Assembly (NCBI GenBank): GCA_022747635.1
Contig: JAKTNV010000075.1
Span: 1,116,001-1,180,000, forward strand
Source: Hetaerina americana
Lineage: Eukaryota; Arthropoda; Insecta; Odonata; Calopterygidae
Reading direction: 5' to 3'
DNA length: 64,000 bases
Shown here piece after piece: positions 21,932 through 31,331 of this stretch. Position 1 is the stretch's first letter. Every line of letters starts with the position of its first letter. Below the pieces are notes generated by a model, which saw nothing but the letters and a program-made list of their open reading frames with translations, was not told the origin of the DNA and did not search any database. The position numbers and the translations under genes were made by a program.

Positions 21932-23237
21932 AGGAAACTGGCGATCAATTTGATGAGGGGCGGAGGAAAGTGCGAAAGGTGCAATTTGTAAAGCAGACCG
22001 TTATGCCAAACTCTATCGAACGCACGGGCGATGTCGAGAAAGACAGCGTCCGTGGATCGACGGAGATTAAAGCCGTGTCCATAAGCGAAGTATTTGGTGC
22101 GGCACGGAGACGCGAGATCGGAAACCGAATTGCTCCGGGCGGAAGATGCCATGAGCTCTCGCGTGCGATTCGAGCAGAGTCAGGACTCGCTCGAAAATTT
22201 TGGACAAGTTAGATAAAAGAGTTATCGGGCGACAATTACCGGGGATTGAAGGGTCTTTCCCAGGCTTCGGTAGGAGGATAACTTTCCCTGTTTTCCAATA
22301 GGATGAGAAATGGGAAGCAAGGTAACAATGGTTAATCAAATCCGAAAGAAGAAGGGGAAACACGGGAACGGAGGCGGCAAGTTTAAGCTGATGAGTAGTG
22401 ATACCATCAAAACCGGGTGCTTTTTTGGACGGGAGAGAGGTGAGAATCCCTTTGATATCGTCCGCCGACGTTATCAAGGGGAGATCAGGGGGATTCAACG
22501 GAAGGGATTTGAAAAACTTTTGGTTTCTACGATCAGCTGGGGAGGGGGTGGGATCGACTGCCATGGTGGACTCCAGGTGGGCAGCCTGGATGTCCGCCTT
22601 TTTAGTCGGATCGAAAATTAATTGGTCGATTAATTTCAGAAGAGGGTTGGTAGATTTAAGGTTGCGGCGAAGGGACTTGGATATTTTCCAGAGGGAGTTA
22701 TCCTCGAAAGACAGGGAGGAAACATGACGCAGCCATTCCTGCGAAGAAAAAGCCTTAATGGACCGTCTGACGTGAGCAGCGAGGCGGTTGTATCGGGACT
22801 TATCCCAAGGCAATCGGTCTCTCTGCCACAGTCGACCGGTGGCATTTCGTGCTTTGATCATCACAAGAATGTGAGGTGGAAGGGGACGCGATCTCCTCCC
22901 AGAAATGGGAGGAATAAATTTCGTTATTCGGCGTTTCGCTTCTGCAAAGGCATCCGAAACGGCTTCTGCTCGGCGGTCAAGGTCCGCAGGAGTGGGGGAA
23001 GAAAGGGGAGCAAACGGCTCCAAGACGTCTGCCAGGGAAGCAGGAATAAGGTCCCAGGTTAAGGATGGGGTAGGTGGGGGAAGAAGACGAGGAGAGGAGA
23101 GGGGGAAGTGAAAAAGGACCGGCAAATGGTCGGACGAAAAGTCTCTGATGACCGAGGGCGTGCCGACGAAAGGAAGGTTGATCGCCAGACCAAAGTCGAT
23201 AATGGATACACAGGAAGGGCATCGGGAGACACGTGTT
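21932..23237 (-). pseudogene. E' piece 2: endonuclease end and RT N-terminal half
   Basis: Read leftward from 23237: the end of the endonuclease (RCPSCVSIIDFGLAINLPF, RDFSSDHLPVLFHFP), a linker with the conserved SSLSFEDNSLWKISKSLRR, then RT: LPSKKAPGFDGITTHQLKL, WKTGKVILLPKPGKDPSIPG, ITLLSNLSKIFERVL, FRPEQFGFRSR, and after a frameshift near 22080 motif A (VFLDIARAFDRVWHNGLLY). It continues into piece 3 across A' and from piece 1 across the Polinton. Apart from the frameshift it is well preserved. Confidence 0.85.
23232..23237. repeat. Polinton target-site duplication, left
   Basis: CGTGTT directly before AGT of the left inverted repeat; the same six bases follow ACT of the right inverted repeat at 44878-44883. 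Six bases is the size known for Polintons. Confidence 0.92.
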
Positions 23238-23728
23238 AGTAGGGGGAAAATGTTTGTCCTGGCGCAGGTTTGACCTTGACATTCCAACCCGGAACTATCG
23301 GTCGCAGAGAAAAACAAATGACGTCACGTGAAAGAGGGGGGGCATTTGTCCTTCACAGGCAATATAATTGCATCACGTCAACCCAACCCACGCAGGAAAA
23401 ATCATCCTGGCGCAAGTTTCACCTTGAAACTCAAACCCGGATACATCAACAACTATCGGTCGTAGAGAAAAACAAATAACGTCACGTGAAAGAGGGGGGA
23501 GGGAGCATTTTTCCTTCATATGCAATCTAGTTGTACAACGTCAACCCAACCCATGCAGGAAAAATCATGACCCAGGGCCATCGCCTCTTATATCTCCAGA
23601 ACTATCGATTGTAGAGTACAACAAACGCTGCCAAGTGAAAGAAGAGGTAATTATACTTCAGATTAATGCCTTAAAGAGTCCTCTTTATATTGGACAATAT
23701 ATAGATTTTATCAAATATCTCGTTTAAT
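23238..23728 (+). repeat. Left terminal inverted repeat of the Polinton
   Basis: Pairs with the reverse complement of 44390-44877 with a modest number of differences, ending inward at CTCGTTTA. It contains two ~148-bp tandem units starting at 23258 and 23406 (CCTGGCGCA, CTATCGGTCG, ACGTCACGTGAAAGAGG, GTCAACCCAACCCA). Each holds an ACGTCACGTGA core; in the first it reads TGACGTCA, a perfect CRE-like palindrome. Confidence 0.92.
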
Positions 23729-24049
23729 AATAACGATAACAACAAATAAACAAAAATAATGGAAAGACAACGTGATTATATGTTAAAAAGGTCCTTATTA
23801 TTTTTTTGATAGCACTTTAAATAAGCCCGTAAAAATTAATTAAAGTTCTCAAGACCTAATTTTTTGAAATTCCCGCTATTTCTCTTCAATTCCGCTTTGC
23901 TATTCTCTCATTCTATACCTATTAATCAGTCTCCTTCTCCTATTCGGAAATTGACATTTAAAGCGGAGGGCATGAAGAGAGAGTAGAATTGCGTTAACCG
24001 GGAAACGCCCATCCCGGCTTTTTCCCTTTCCACCACACTTTCTACGCAG

Positions 24050-24183
24050 TATATAAAGGGGACGGATCGGCGTTAGGTCGCCAGCAGATCGGTAAATATT
24101 CCCGGTCTATAGGCCCACCTAATCATCGTGTAGGGTTCCAGATGAGATCTTCCTCCGTGGGGCTAACACCAAAAGCTGTGGGG
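24050..24183 (+). promoter_or_regulatory. Candidate rightward promoter and non-coding leader exon near the left end
   Basis: A canonical TATATAAA at 24050-24057 is followed about 125 bases later by a consensus splice donor (GTAAGTA at 24184). The stretch between has no useful ORF. The next rightward gene begins at 27245, so a transcript starting here would have to splice over the leftward genes. Confidence 0.45.
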
Positions 24184-24412
24184 GTAAGTATGACCCGTTA
24201 GCCAAATTGGCTTTTCGGATTTTTTTTCATTTTTTCTATACGCTCTAGAAGCGAGCAAATGTGAAGATGGGTCACTCTCAATGCCCGCCTTCGATTCCCG
24301 GCGAGAAAACCGGAGACCCTTTCCAGGGTATCCAAGGGTTTTCAGGGTACGGGAATATCATTGTCGAAAGGACACCCCTTATGTACCCCTTAGCGGGTTG
24401 AGCACCGTGGGG

Positions 24413-24500
24413 GTACTCAGTACTCTCGTACTGAGTATTTTCCAGAACTTTCAGACCGATCGGACCAGTGGTTTTGGCCCTATGGCCAAAAAAGCCGAAA
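24413..24500. repeat. Hairpin-forming palindromes in the Polinton left non-coding region
   Basis: A perfect 10-bp stem TACTCAGTAC / GTACTGAGTA with loop TCTC lies at about 24414-24437. Sixty bases on, TTTTGGCC / GGCCAAAA pairs around CTAT. Both are exact and lie in sequence without a convincing gene. Confidence 0.6.
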
Positions 24501-24537
24501 TTTTCGGGAATTATGCTCAATAACTCCGTTGTTTGAA

Positions 24538-25031
24538 GAGATAAAAATATGATTTAAATTTGAATGTTTATCAGAAAACAGCTGGCTACCGATTCCGCGT
24601 GGAATTAATCGTAAAAATATTAGGGTTCACCCTAGGGTAATAAGGGTATAGTAAAATCTCCGACTGAAGTACCCTTTTCAAAATGCTATATGATACCGAG
24701 CATAAGTGTTTACTATTCCCAATTTCTAAAAGTTTGATATACCAAATAGGTAGGTCACTATTCCTAAAAGAAAGGATAAGAATTAGGCGGTGGCGTTTAC
24801 AAAAAACCCTCTAGATAAAAATATGGTTTAAATTTGAAAGTTTATCAGGGAAAATTTAGTTATCTATTCCGCATTGAATTACCCGTAAAATTATAAGTGT
24901 TTACCCTTGGAAAACTAAGGGTATGGAAAAATCCCTAATTGAGGTACCATTTTTAAAATTCTGTACGATACCAGACATAAGGGTATAACATTCCCAATTT
25001 CTAAAACTTTGATATACCAAATAGGTGGACC
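24538..25031 (+). repeat. Two diverged ~220-bp direct repeats
   Basis: 24538-24757 and 24813-25031 share ATAAAAATATG-TTTAAATTTGAA, CTATTCCGC-like, AAGGGTAT, ACGATACC/ATGATACC-GA-CATAAG and CCCAATTTCTAAAA-TTTGATATACC in the same order. There is no ORF in them. They may be spacer or regulatory repeats, or the trace of a local duplication. Confidence 0.65.
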
Positions 25032-25111
25032 AAATATATAATGTTTTCTCTAAGGAATAGGGATACAAAATTGTTGAAATTCATAATATATATTAAAACG
25101 AACATTTTGTT

Positions 25112-25583
25112 TCAAATAATTTTTATTTGATTATTTTTTTTACATATAAAAAACTTTTCTTGGCTATAATTATAAATCATAACCTCCCCCACCGTCATTG
25201 TAAACATTCGGGGGAGAAAAAGTTTCGTCTCCCTCCCCCGAAAAAAGATTGTCGCCACCACCCCCTCCCCGAATCGGGTGGTCATCATCTCCACCTTCTC
25301 CACCCGGTAGCGGGTTTCCTCCTCCAAATCCTCCTTCAGAAATGACCCCTCCTCCTGCAACCGAAAGAATCTTTCCCGGATGCTAGCCTGCCAGAATAAA
25401 AATAGGTACCGTCAGTAGATATTAATTACACTTCGAGCATTATTAAAATTTGATATAACCAGTTAAAAAAGCTACCACAGAAGTTGATGAAGAGGTCAAC
25501 GCTTCGGGTGACGTTGAGGTGGAGGTGGTGACGCTGACAGTGGGGGTGCTGTTAAGCGTCGTGGTTGAGGGGGTGGACTCCAT
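25112..25583 (-). CDS. Unknown Polinton gene, probably two exons, leftward
   Basis: An ATG at 25583 opens a Ser/Thr-rich stretch (MESTPSTTTLNSTPTVSV). Unspliced it stops after about 46 residues. A donor (G|GTAGCT, intron from 25475) and acceptor (CTGGCAG|GCTAGC, exon 2 from 25387) join exon 1 (25476-25583, exactly 36 codons) in phase to a second open block running to 25112 (EEGSFLKEDLEEETRYRVEK, VVATIFFRGRETKLFLP), giving about 127 aa. An acceptor (TTTGTAG|G) directly before the ATG suggests an upstream leader or dUTPase exon. No domain is recognised. The splice model is inferred from consensus sites only. Confidence 0.5.
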
Positions 25584-25668
25584 CCTACAAAGGTAAAAAC
25601 GAAAACTTTGTATACAATAAATCATATGTTTATATATATATATATATATATATTAATCGTTACTCACA

Positions 25669-26237
25669 TCAATTAACTGGAGGGTGATTAGAACTGCCAA
25701 AACCACCCTGTCCTCGGTTACTATTAGAGGTAACGTCATCAGACACTACAAATGAAACATCTGTAGCGATTCTTTCAAGGATGATTTGACATATTCTAGC
25801 TCCTCTTCTCACCAAAAAATCCTCATCACTATGGTTATAGAGGAGAACCTTAATTTCCCCCCTATAATCAGGATCAATTACACCCGCCCCAACTTCTATC
25901 CCATACCTCAGCGAAAGACTAGAGCGGGATGCGAGTCTCCCGTAAAATCCTTTGGGGATTTCAAGGGAGAATCCGCAAGGTATTAAAGCCCGCCCCCGCT
26001 TAGGAATTATATCCCACTGGACAGCACTAATATCATATCCAGCAGGGCATTCATAGCATGGCATAGGGGTACTTGCAAACGGGTGTAGTTTCCTAGTGAT
26101 GATGGAAATTCTGAAAATTTTAATATGATAAATATATATATTTAAGACCCCTCCTCAACCATATTCAAATAACATTTAAAATAATGTTAATTATCTCTAA
26201 GTCATAATTACCCAGAAGCAGAAGTAGTAGCCTCCAT
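25669..26237 (-). CDS. dut: dUTPase, two exons, leftward
   Basis: dUTPase hydrolyses dUTP to dUMP and keeps uracil out of newly made DNA. The visible conserved motifs are AGYDIS (1), GRLASRSSLS (2), GVIDPDYRGEI (3), RRGARICQIIL (4) and the Gly-rich RGQGGFGSS (5), in the usual trimeric-dUTPase order. Exon 2 is 25669-26110. The N-terminal TRKLHPFAS lies upstream of the first in-frame ATG, so the start is best supplied by a short exon 1 (26212-26237, starting ATG GAG GCT). Its donor (GG|GTAATT) and the acceptor (TTTTCAG|AATTT) match in phase. A TATA box lies about 155 bases upstream. A donor-like GTGAGT follows right after the stop codon. Confidence 0.9.
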
Positions 26238-26391
26238 GATGATGATTTTTGGTGCAGGAGTGGTGACAAGACTGGAATATGGTGCAATTCGGCAATTCGG
26301 CAATGAGCGGCGATGATCAGAGGAGAGCGGATAATAGCGACGGTAGTAGATCTCTGCCAGGTGTTGAATGATGGAGACTCAAAGCTGAGGG

Positions 26392-26399
26392 TTTATATA
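26392..26399 (-). promoter_or_regulatory. TATA box for the leftward dUTPase unit
   Basis: Minus-strand TATATAAA about 155 bases upstream of the dUTPase ATG at 26237, with transcription expected to begin near 26365. Confidence 0.6.
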
Positions 26400-26595
26400 C
26401 AGGAACGCTTCTGTAGAGCATCATGCTACGTGCTAAAACTAGGAAGTTAGAGGAGGAGGTTGCATTAAGCAAGATCGGATAGTGGAGTGGGTTTTTTTTC
26501 ACTCCGCTGACCTCACTCGTTGAACATATCCCAACATCCTTGAGAGATTCCTCATCCTCCTTAATCTCTTTCAATAACAACTCCTTGCATGTCCT

Positions 26596-26975
26596 CGGAT
26601 GTTCGGCATTGAGCATTGCATTTTTTCATTAGAAGCTGCCAACTCCAAAGACCTTGGCACATGCTCCGGTTGCGTCGAAGGATAATTGAAAGGAAATACC
26701 TGAACTAGTCAATTCCATCCAAGCACATGCGTAGATGATGAAATTACTTGATTTCAACTAAGTAACCTTCTTGCGCGGATGTTCGGCATTGAGCATTGCA
26801 TTTTTTCAGTAGAAGCTGCCAACTCCGCAAACCTTGGCACATGCTTAGGTTGCGTCGGTGGATAATTCAAATGGTTGAACTAGTTAATTCCATCCACATC
26901 CAGACCAGCACATGCACAGATGATGACATTACTTGATTCTAACTAGGTGGCCTTCTTGCACGGGTGTTCCGCTGA
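26596..26975 (+). repeat. Tandem ~180-bp repeats between the divergent promoters
   Basis: Units begin at 26596 and 26776 with CGGATGTTCGGCATTGAGCA; a third, partial start (CGGGTGTTCC) lies at 26961. Shared blocks include AGAAGCTGCCAACTCC, CCTTGGCACATGCT, GTTGCGTCG and GCACATGC-AGATGATGA-ATTACTTGATT. They sit directly upstream of the rightward TATA box and behind the leftward one, where enhancer repeats would be expected. An overlapping minus-strand ORF (26616-26317) has no support. Confidence 0.75.
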
Positions 26976-26994
26976 GGGAATTAGCTTTTATTTC

Positions 26995-27107
26995 TATAAA
27001 ACTCCACTTCTGAGAGTTAAGTTTCCATTTCCTCCAGAGCAGCTTAGAGAGCTATTACGGACCGATTTCACCTCCCGAATCATCAGCTGTATTCATTGAC
27101 GTCAGGA
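26995..27107 (+). promoter_or_regulatory. Rightward promoter and non-coding leader exon
   Basis: TATAAA at 26995-27000, an expected start near 27025-27030, and a strong donor (A|GTAAGT) at 27108. Acceptors with good tracts occur just before three downstream ORFs: ATATATATACAG at 27242 (102-aa gene), TTTATTTCAG at 27596 (polB) and CTAAATTTCAG at 31323 (ATPase). One leader spliced alternatively to several ORFs is the simplest reading. Confidence 0.6.
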
Positions 27108-27244
27108 GTAAGTACATATCATTAATAATCGCATTAATTTCTTAGGGTATATGCAATACCTAAAAGAAATTCATATATAATTGATTTTATCAATAGGATT
27201 GCATAGTTTGTTAACTAATCAGAAGTAGTAATATATATACAGCA

Positions 27245-27553
27245 ATGTCTAACGTAAATTCACTATATAAAATATCATTATTAAAGTTATCAAAATATAT
27301 TGTTCAAAGCGCATTCGTTAAGACGGAGAAGAGACAATCACCGGGTATCTCATTTAGACATTGTTTGCAGAGTAAAGTTGACATAATCTTGTACCATTTA
27401 TCCGATTCAATACCTCGCACTACGTTTAATCATATTGAGCAATATACTATTGCAGAAGAATACGAGTTTCTGTTCGAACGGGGTTATGAAGTAGATGATA
27501 TTCGTTACGAGGTTTTTCTACCTCTAGATCCTGCACTTAATGTAATGAGATGA
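27245..27553 (+). CDS. Small Polinton protein of unknown function
   Basis: A 102-aa ORF (MSNVNSLYKISLLKLSKYIV...), the ATG lying two bases after a splice acceptor. It has no recognised motif, signal peptide or membrane segment. The second half is acidic (EQYTIAEEYEFLFERGYEVDD). It lies first in the rightward unit ahead of polB, a position often held by early regulatory ORFs, but its function is unknown. Confidence 0.6.
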   Translation: MSNVNSLYKISLLKLSKYIVQSAFVKTEKRQSPGISFRHCLQSKVDIILYHLSDSIPRTTFNHIEQYTIAEEYEFLFERGYEVDDIRYEVFLPLDPALNVMR

Positions 27554-27620
27554 AAATGTATTTTTTCATACTTATCATTTTTTTATTTTATTTCAGCAAC
27601 AGCTCAAAGAACCTTTAATC

Positions 27621-30600
27621 ATGCCCTCTATCCAAGAAATTCTAGAAAATTACAATGCTGGTAGCTATCACAATTCGGAAGAATTAGAACAGGCATTAAG
27701 TGACATATATATGAAAATAGTGTTTGATGACGATAACATTTCTGATATGGGGACGTATAATCGAATGAAAAATGCGCTGGATAAGGCAAAGGGAAGAAAA
27801 TTTTGCACTTACTGTGAAATCTTCTATGACATTGACGAGGCTATGCCTCATGAGAATACCAACGCGCACCGGATTAAAATCAACGAGCAAATAGGGAGAG
27901 GATTCAATGAAATTGAATCAGCTATTCGTTCCAGACTGAAAACATTTTGGATTACTCCCGTGGAAGATGGTGAACAGGACGTAATCTCATTTCTCAATAA
28001 CATCAAAACTCAGTTGATCGAAAAGATAAATGATCAAATAGTGGAAAATAGTGCCATTAAATTCAATCTTGTTTTAATTTGCAAATTCAAAAAGGGTGAG
28101 AGGGATGAAATGAACGCTTCCTTCAAAACCAACAATCGCAGGTTATTGTTAGCAGATGAAATTGAGGAAGTAATCAATGAGACATTTTCTAAACTTTTAA
28201 AAGAAAAGTCCGAATTTCAAGCTAAAGGTTCAGGATGGGCCTTATCAAATGTGCTAGGTTTAGAACTGCGAATAAACAAGTACACGCCATTTCGAGGATC
28301 AACATTCATTGAGCTGCCCAGAAAAATTAGGAATACTAAATCCGTTATCAATATCAGAAATGATGATCAATACTGCTTTAAGTATGCCATTTGGGCCAAA
28401 AATATCGATAAGGATCCTCAAAGAGTTTCCCAGTATAAGACACGAGCATGCCATATGGGTTACAATTGGGACTGCATCGCGTACCCGGTGGAGCTGAAAG
28501 ATATTCCCAAATTCGAACGTGTCAATAATATTTCAATCAACGTTTTTGGTCTGACAGATAAGAACCTCGTGTACCCACTAAAAATTGTAGATCATGAGCT
28601 CGAGGATCATCGCGACCTCCTTTACATTAGCAACGAAACAACCGCTCACTATTGTTGGATTAGGAATTTTGATAAATTGATTCACCCCCAAATTACAAAG
28701 CATTCTAATAGAATATTCACTTGCAAACGCTGCCTCACACATTACCAGAGTGAGCACAGGCTAGAAGAGCATCAACAGCTATGTAAAGGTACAGGCGAGC
28801 CGAGTAAAATCATTCTACCTGACGAGGACAATAAAAGTTTACAATTCACAAACTTAAATTATTCTTTTCGGGTACCTTTTGTCATTTACGCTGACTTTGA
28901 ATGTCTTCTGGAAAATATTAGTACCTGCGAGCCTTATCCTTACTCATCCTATACTAATTTAATGCAGAGACATACCCCATTCAGCTTTAGTTACATCGTA
29001 GTGGGACCTGAGGGATGCGAGGACCCATACCTGTACCGAGGTCCCAATGCTGCTAGGGTATTCATTTTACGGATGAAAGAAGAAGCTGAAAAAGTTTGTA
29101 AACTTTACAAAAATATTATTCTAATGAATCCTCTCACTCCAGAGGAAGACTCAGATTTTGAAACTGCAAACGCATGTCACATTTGTGGTAAAGAATTGAA
29201 GGAGAATAAAGTTAGAGAACATGATCATTTGACAGGAAAGTATAGAGGACCTGCGCAGTATTTTTGTAACATTCAATATAAAATGCCGAATTTCCTTCCA
29301 ATCTTTATTCATAACCTCTCATCATATGATGGGCATTTCATCGTACGAGAGCTTAACTATGATGACAGGGAAATATTTATAATTCCAACTTCTGAAGAAA
29401 AATATATATCTTTTTCTAAGTCTATCACGGAAAATTTCAAAATTCGGTTTGTTGACACGTTTAGATTCATGCCTACCTCTCTAGCTTCATTGGTTGCCAA
29501 TTTAACAGAGTTTAAATGCACAAGCACAATATTCGGTGAAAAGACAAATTTAGTTACACGAAAGGGGGTTTATCCCTATGATTACACTGATTCGTTGAAT
29601 AAACTCGATGAAACCTTGCTCCCGGAAAAGGAGAATTTTTACAACAGACTGACCGATGAATATGTATCTGACGAAGATTATCAGCATGCAGAAAATGTTT
29701 GGGACGCATTTGAATGTGAAACACTCGGCGATTACAGCGATGTCTATCTGAAAAGCGACGTGACCCTTTTAGCTGATGTTTTTGAAAATTTTCGTGACGT
29801 ATGCTACAGCGCGTATAAACTAGATCCTGCGTGGTATTATACTGCTCCAGGTTTAACTTTTGATGCAATGCTCAAATACACTGAAATAGAACTAGAGCTT
29901 TTGACTGACTACGACATGATACTAATGATTGAAAACGGCATCCGAGGAGGAATTTCACAATGCTGTAAAAGGTACTGCGAATCGAACAATAGATACATGT
30001 CAAGTCATGACCCAGATTCAGGTCCAACCTATTTGACATATCTAGACGCTAACAATCTCTATGGGTGGGCCCTTTCGAGACCCCTTCCCTACGGTAAATT
30101 TAGATGGTTAACACAGGCAGAAATTGATGATTTAAACGTTGAAAATGTTCCCGAAGACAGTGAAACTGGATATATTCTCGAAGTTGATCTTGAGTACCCA
30201 CATAGGCTACACGATACACATTCAGATCTCCCTCTTTGCCCGGAAAACAAGACACCACCTGGCGGTAAACATAAAAAACTGCTAACAACTCTCGAAAATA
30301 AGAGTAAATATGTAATTCATTACGTAAACTTGAAACAAGCTTTAGAACTAGGACTGGTGCTGAAGAAGGTACATAGAGTAATCAGGTTTAGTCAATCACC
30401 TTGGTTAAAGACCTATATTGATTTGAACACTGAGAAAAGAAAAATGGCAGTCAATGATTTTGAGAAGGATTTCTATAAACTGATGAACAATGCAGTATTT
30501 GGGAAAACAATGGAGAACGTGAGGAAACGTATGAATATGGAATTAGTGGTAAACGAAAAAAGACTACAAAAACTAATTAATAAGTCAACATTTCTGGATA

Positions 30601-31286
30601 GGACGATTTTTCACGAGTGTTTAGTTGCCATTCACATGCGGAAGGCAGTCATAAAAATGAATAAACCTATATATATAGGTTTCTGTGTCTTGGACTTGAG
30701 TAAGACTTTAATGTATAACTTTCATTATAGAACAATGCTTCCGAAATACGGGGAAAATATATCCCTCGCCTACACCGATACTGATAGCTTCATATATGAA
30801 ATAAAAACGGATGATGTGTATAGGGATTTTCTGGGGAACCTAGATGCATTTGACACGTCGAATTATCCAAAGGATCACTTTTGCTTTTCTGAACAAAATA
30901 AAAAAGTAATTGGTAAATTCAAGGACGAATGCGATGGAAACCTAATGACACATTTTGTCGGATTACGTAGTAAACTTTATTCGTTCAAGGTAGAGGGAGG
31001 TAAAGAAAAGAAGAAAGCAAAAGGAATAACGAAAGTTGTTAAGGAAAAAGGTTTAAAGTTTAACGACTATGTACAATGTCTCCGGGAGAACTCGGTGGTA
31101 TTTCGAAAAATGAACGTGATACGGAGTAAAATGCATAATATTTACACCATGGAGATGAATAAAGTCACGCTGAATGCATCCGACGATAAGCGATACCTTT
31201 GTGAAGACGGGATAAAAACGTTTGCGTGGGGTCACTATAAAATTCCACGAAAACGAACGCATAATGTTGCTTTTAACGGCGATTGA
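27621..31286 (+). CDS. polB: Protein-primed type B DNA polymerase
   Basis: A 1,221-aa replicative polymerase, the core enzyme of Polintons. 3'-5' exonuclease motifs: YADFECLLE near residue 424 (ExoI), NLSSYDGHF near 563 (ExoII), YLKSDVTLLAD near 707 (ExoIII). Polymerase motifs: YLDANNLYGWA near 806 (A), KLMNNAVFGKTMEN near 952 (B), YTDTDSF near 1051 (C). All catalytic Asp residues are present. The N-terminal part has a C2H2-like finger (CKRCLTHYQSEHRLEEH, near 367) and a CHICGKEL...REHDHLTGKYRG block near 518, as in other protein-primed polymerases. A splice acceptor lies 25 bases before the ATG. The ORF is uninterrupted. Confidence 0.95.
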   Translation: MPSIQEILENYNAGSYHNSEELEQALSDIYMKIVFDDDNISDMGTYNRMKNALDKAKGRKFCTYCEIFYDIDEAMPHENTNAHRIKINEQIGRGFNEIESAIRSRLKTFWITPVEDGEQDVISFLNNIKTQLIEKINDQIVENSAIKFNLVLICKFKKGERDEMNASFKTNNRRLLLADEIEEVINETFSKLLKEKSEFQAKGSGWALSNVLGLELRINKYTPFRGSTFIELPRKIRNTKSVINIRNDDQYCFKYAIWAKNIDKDPQRVSQYKTRACHMGYNWDCIAYPVELKDIPKFERVNNISINVFGLTDKNLVYPLKIVDHELEDHRDLLYISNETTAHYCWIRNFDKLIHPQITKHSNRIFTCKRCLTHYQSEHRLEEHQQLCKGTGEPSKIILPDEDNKSLQFTNLNYSFRVPFVIYADFECLLENISTCEPYPYSSYTNLMQRHTPFSFSYIVVGPEGCEDPYLYRGPNAARVFILRMKEEAEKVCKLYKNIILMNPLTPEEDSDFETANACHICGKELKENKVREHDHLTGKYRGPAQYFCNIQYKMPNFLPIFIHNLSSYDGHFIVRELNYDDREIFIIPTSEEKYISFSKSITENFKIRFVDTFRFMPTSLASLVANLTEFKCTSTIFGEKTNLVTRKGVYPYDYTDSLNKLDETLLPEKENFYNRLTDEYVSDEDYQHAENVWDAFECETLGDYSDVYLKSDVTLLADVFENFRDVCYSAYKLDPAWYYTAPGLTFDAMLKYTEIELELLTDYDMILMIENGIRGGISQCCKRYCESNNRYMSSHDPDSGPTYLTYLDANNLYGWALSRPLPYGKFRWLTQAEIDDLNVENVPEDSETGYILEVDLEYPHRLHDTHSDLPLCPENKTPPGGKHKKLLTTLENKSKYVIHYVNLKQALELGLVLKKVHRVIRFSQSPWLKTYIDLNTEKRKMAVNDFEKDFYKLMNNAVFGKTMENVRKRMNMELVVNEKRLQKLINKSTFLDRTIFHECLVAIHMRKAVIKMNKPIYIGFCVLDLSKTLMYNFHYRTMLPKYGENISLAYTDTDSFIYEIKTDDVYRDFLGNLDAFDTSNYPKDHFCFSEQNKKVIGKFKDECDGNLMTHFVGLRSKLYSFKVEGGKEKKKAKGITKVVKEKGLKFNDYVQCLRENSVVFRKMNVIRSKMHNIYTMEMNKVTLNASDDKRYLCEDGIKTFAWGHYKIPRKRTHNVAFNGD

Positions 31287-31331
31287 AATTATAAAAGAAA
31301 GATATTTTTAATCTAAATTTCAGTGTTAACC

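Noticed and set aside
24281..24523. Overlapping ORFs on both strands in the Polinton left spacer
   Set aside because: Both lie over hairpins and repeats and show no motif.
26317..26616. 99-codon minus-strand ORF upstream of dUTPase
   Set aside because: It runs through the leftward TATA box and a repeat unit; no family resemblance. It could not be excluded fully, but there is no support.
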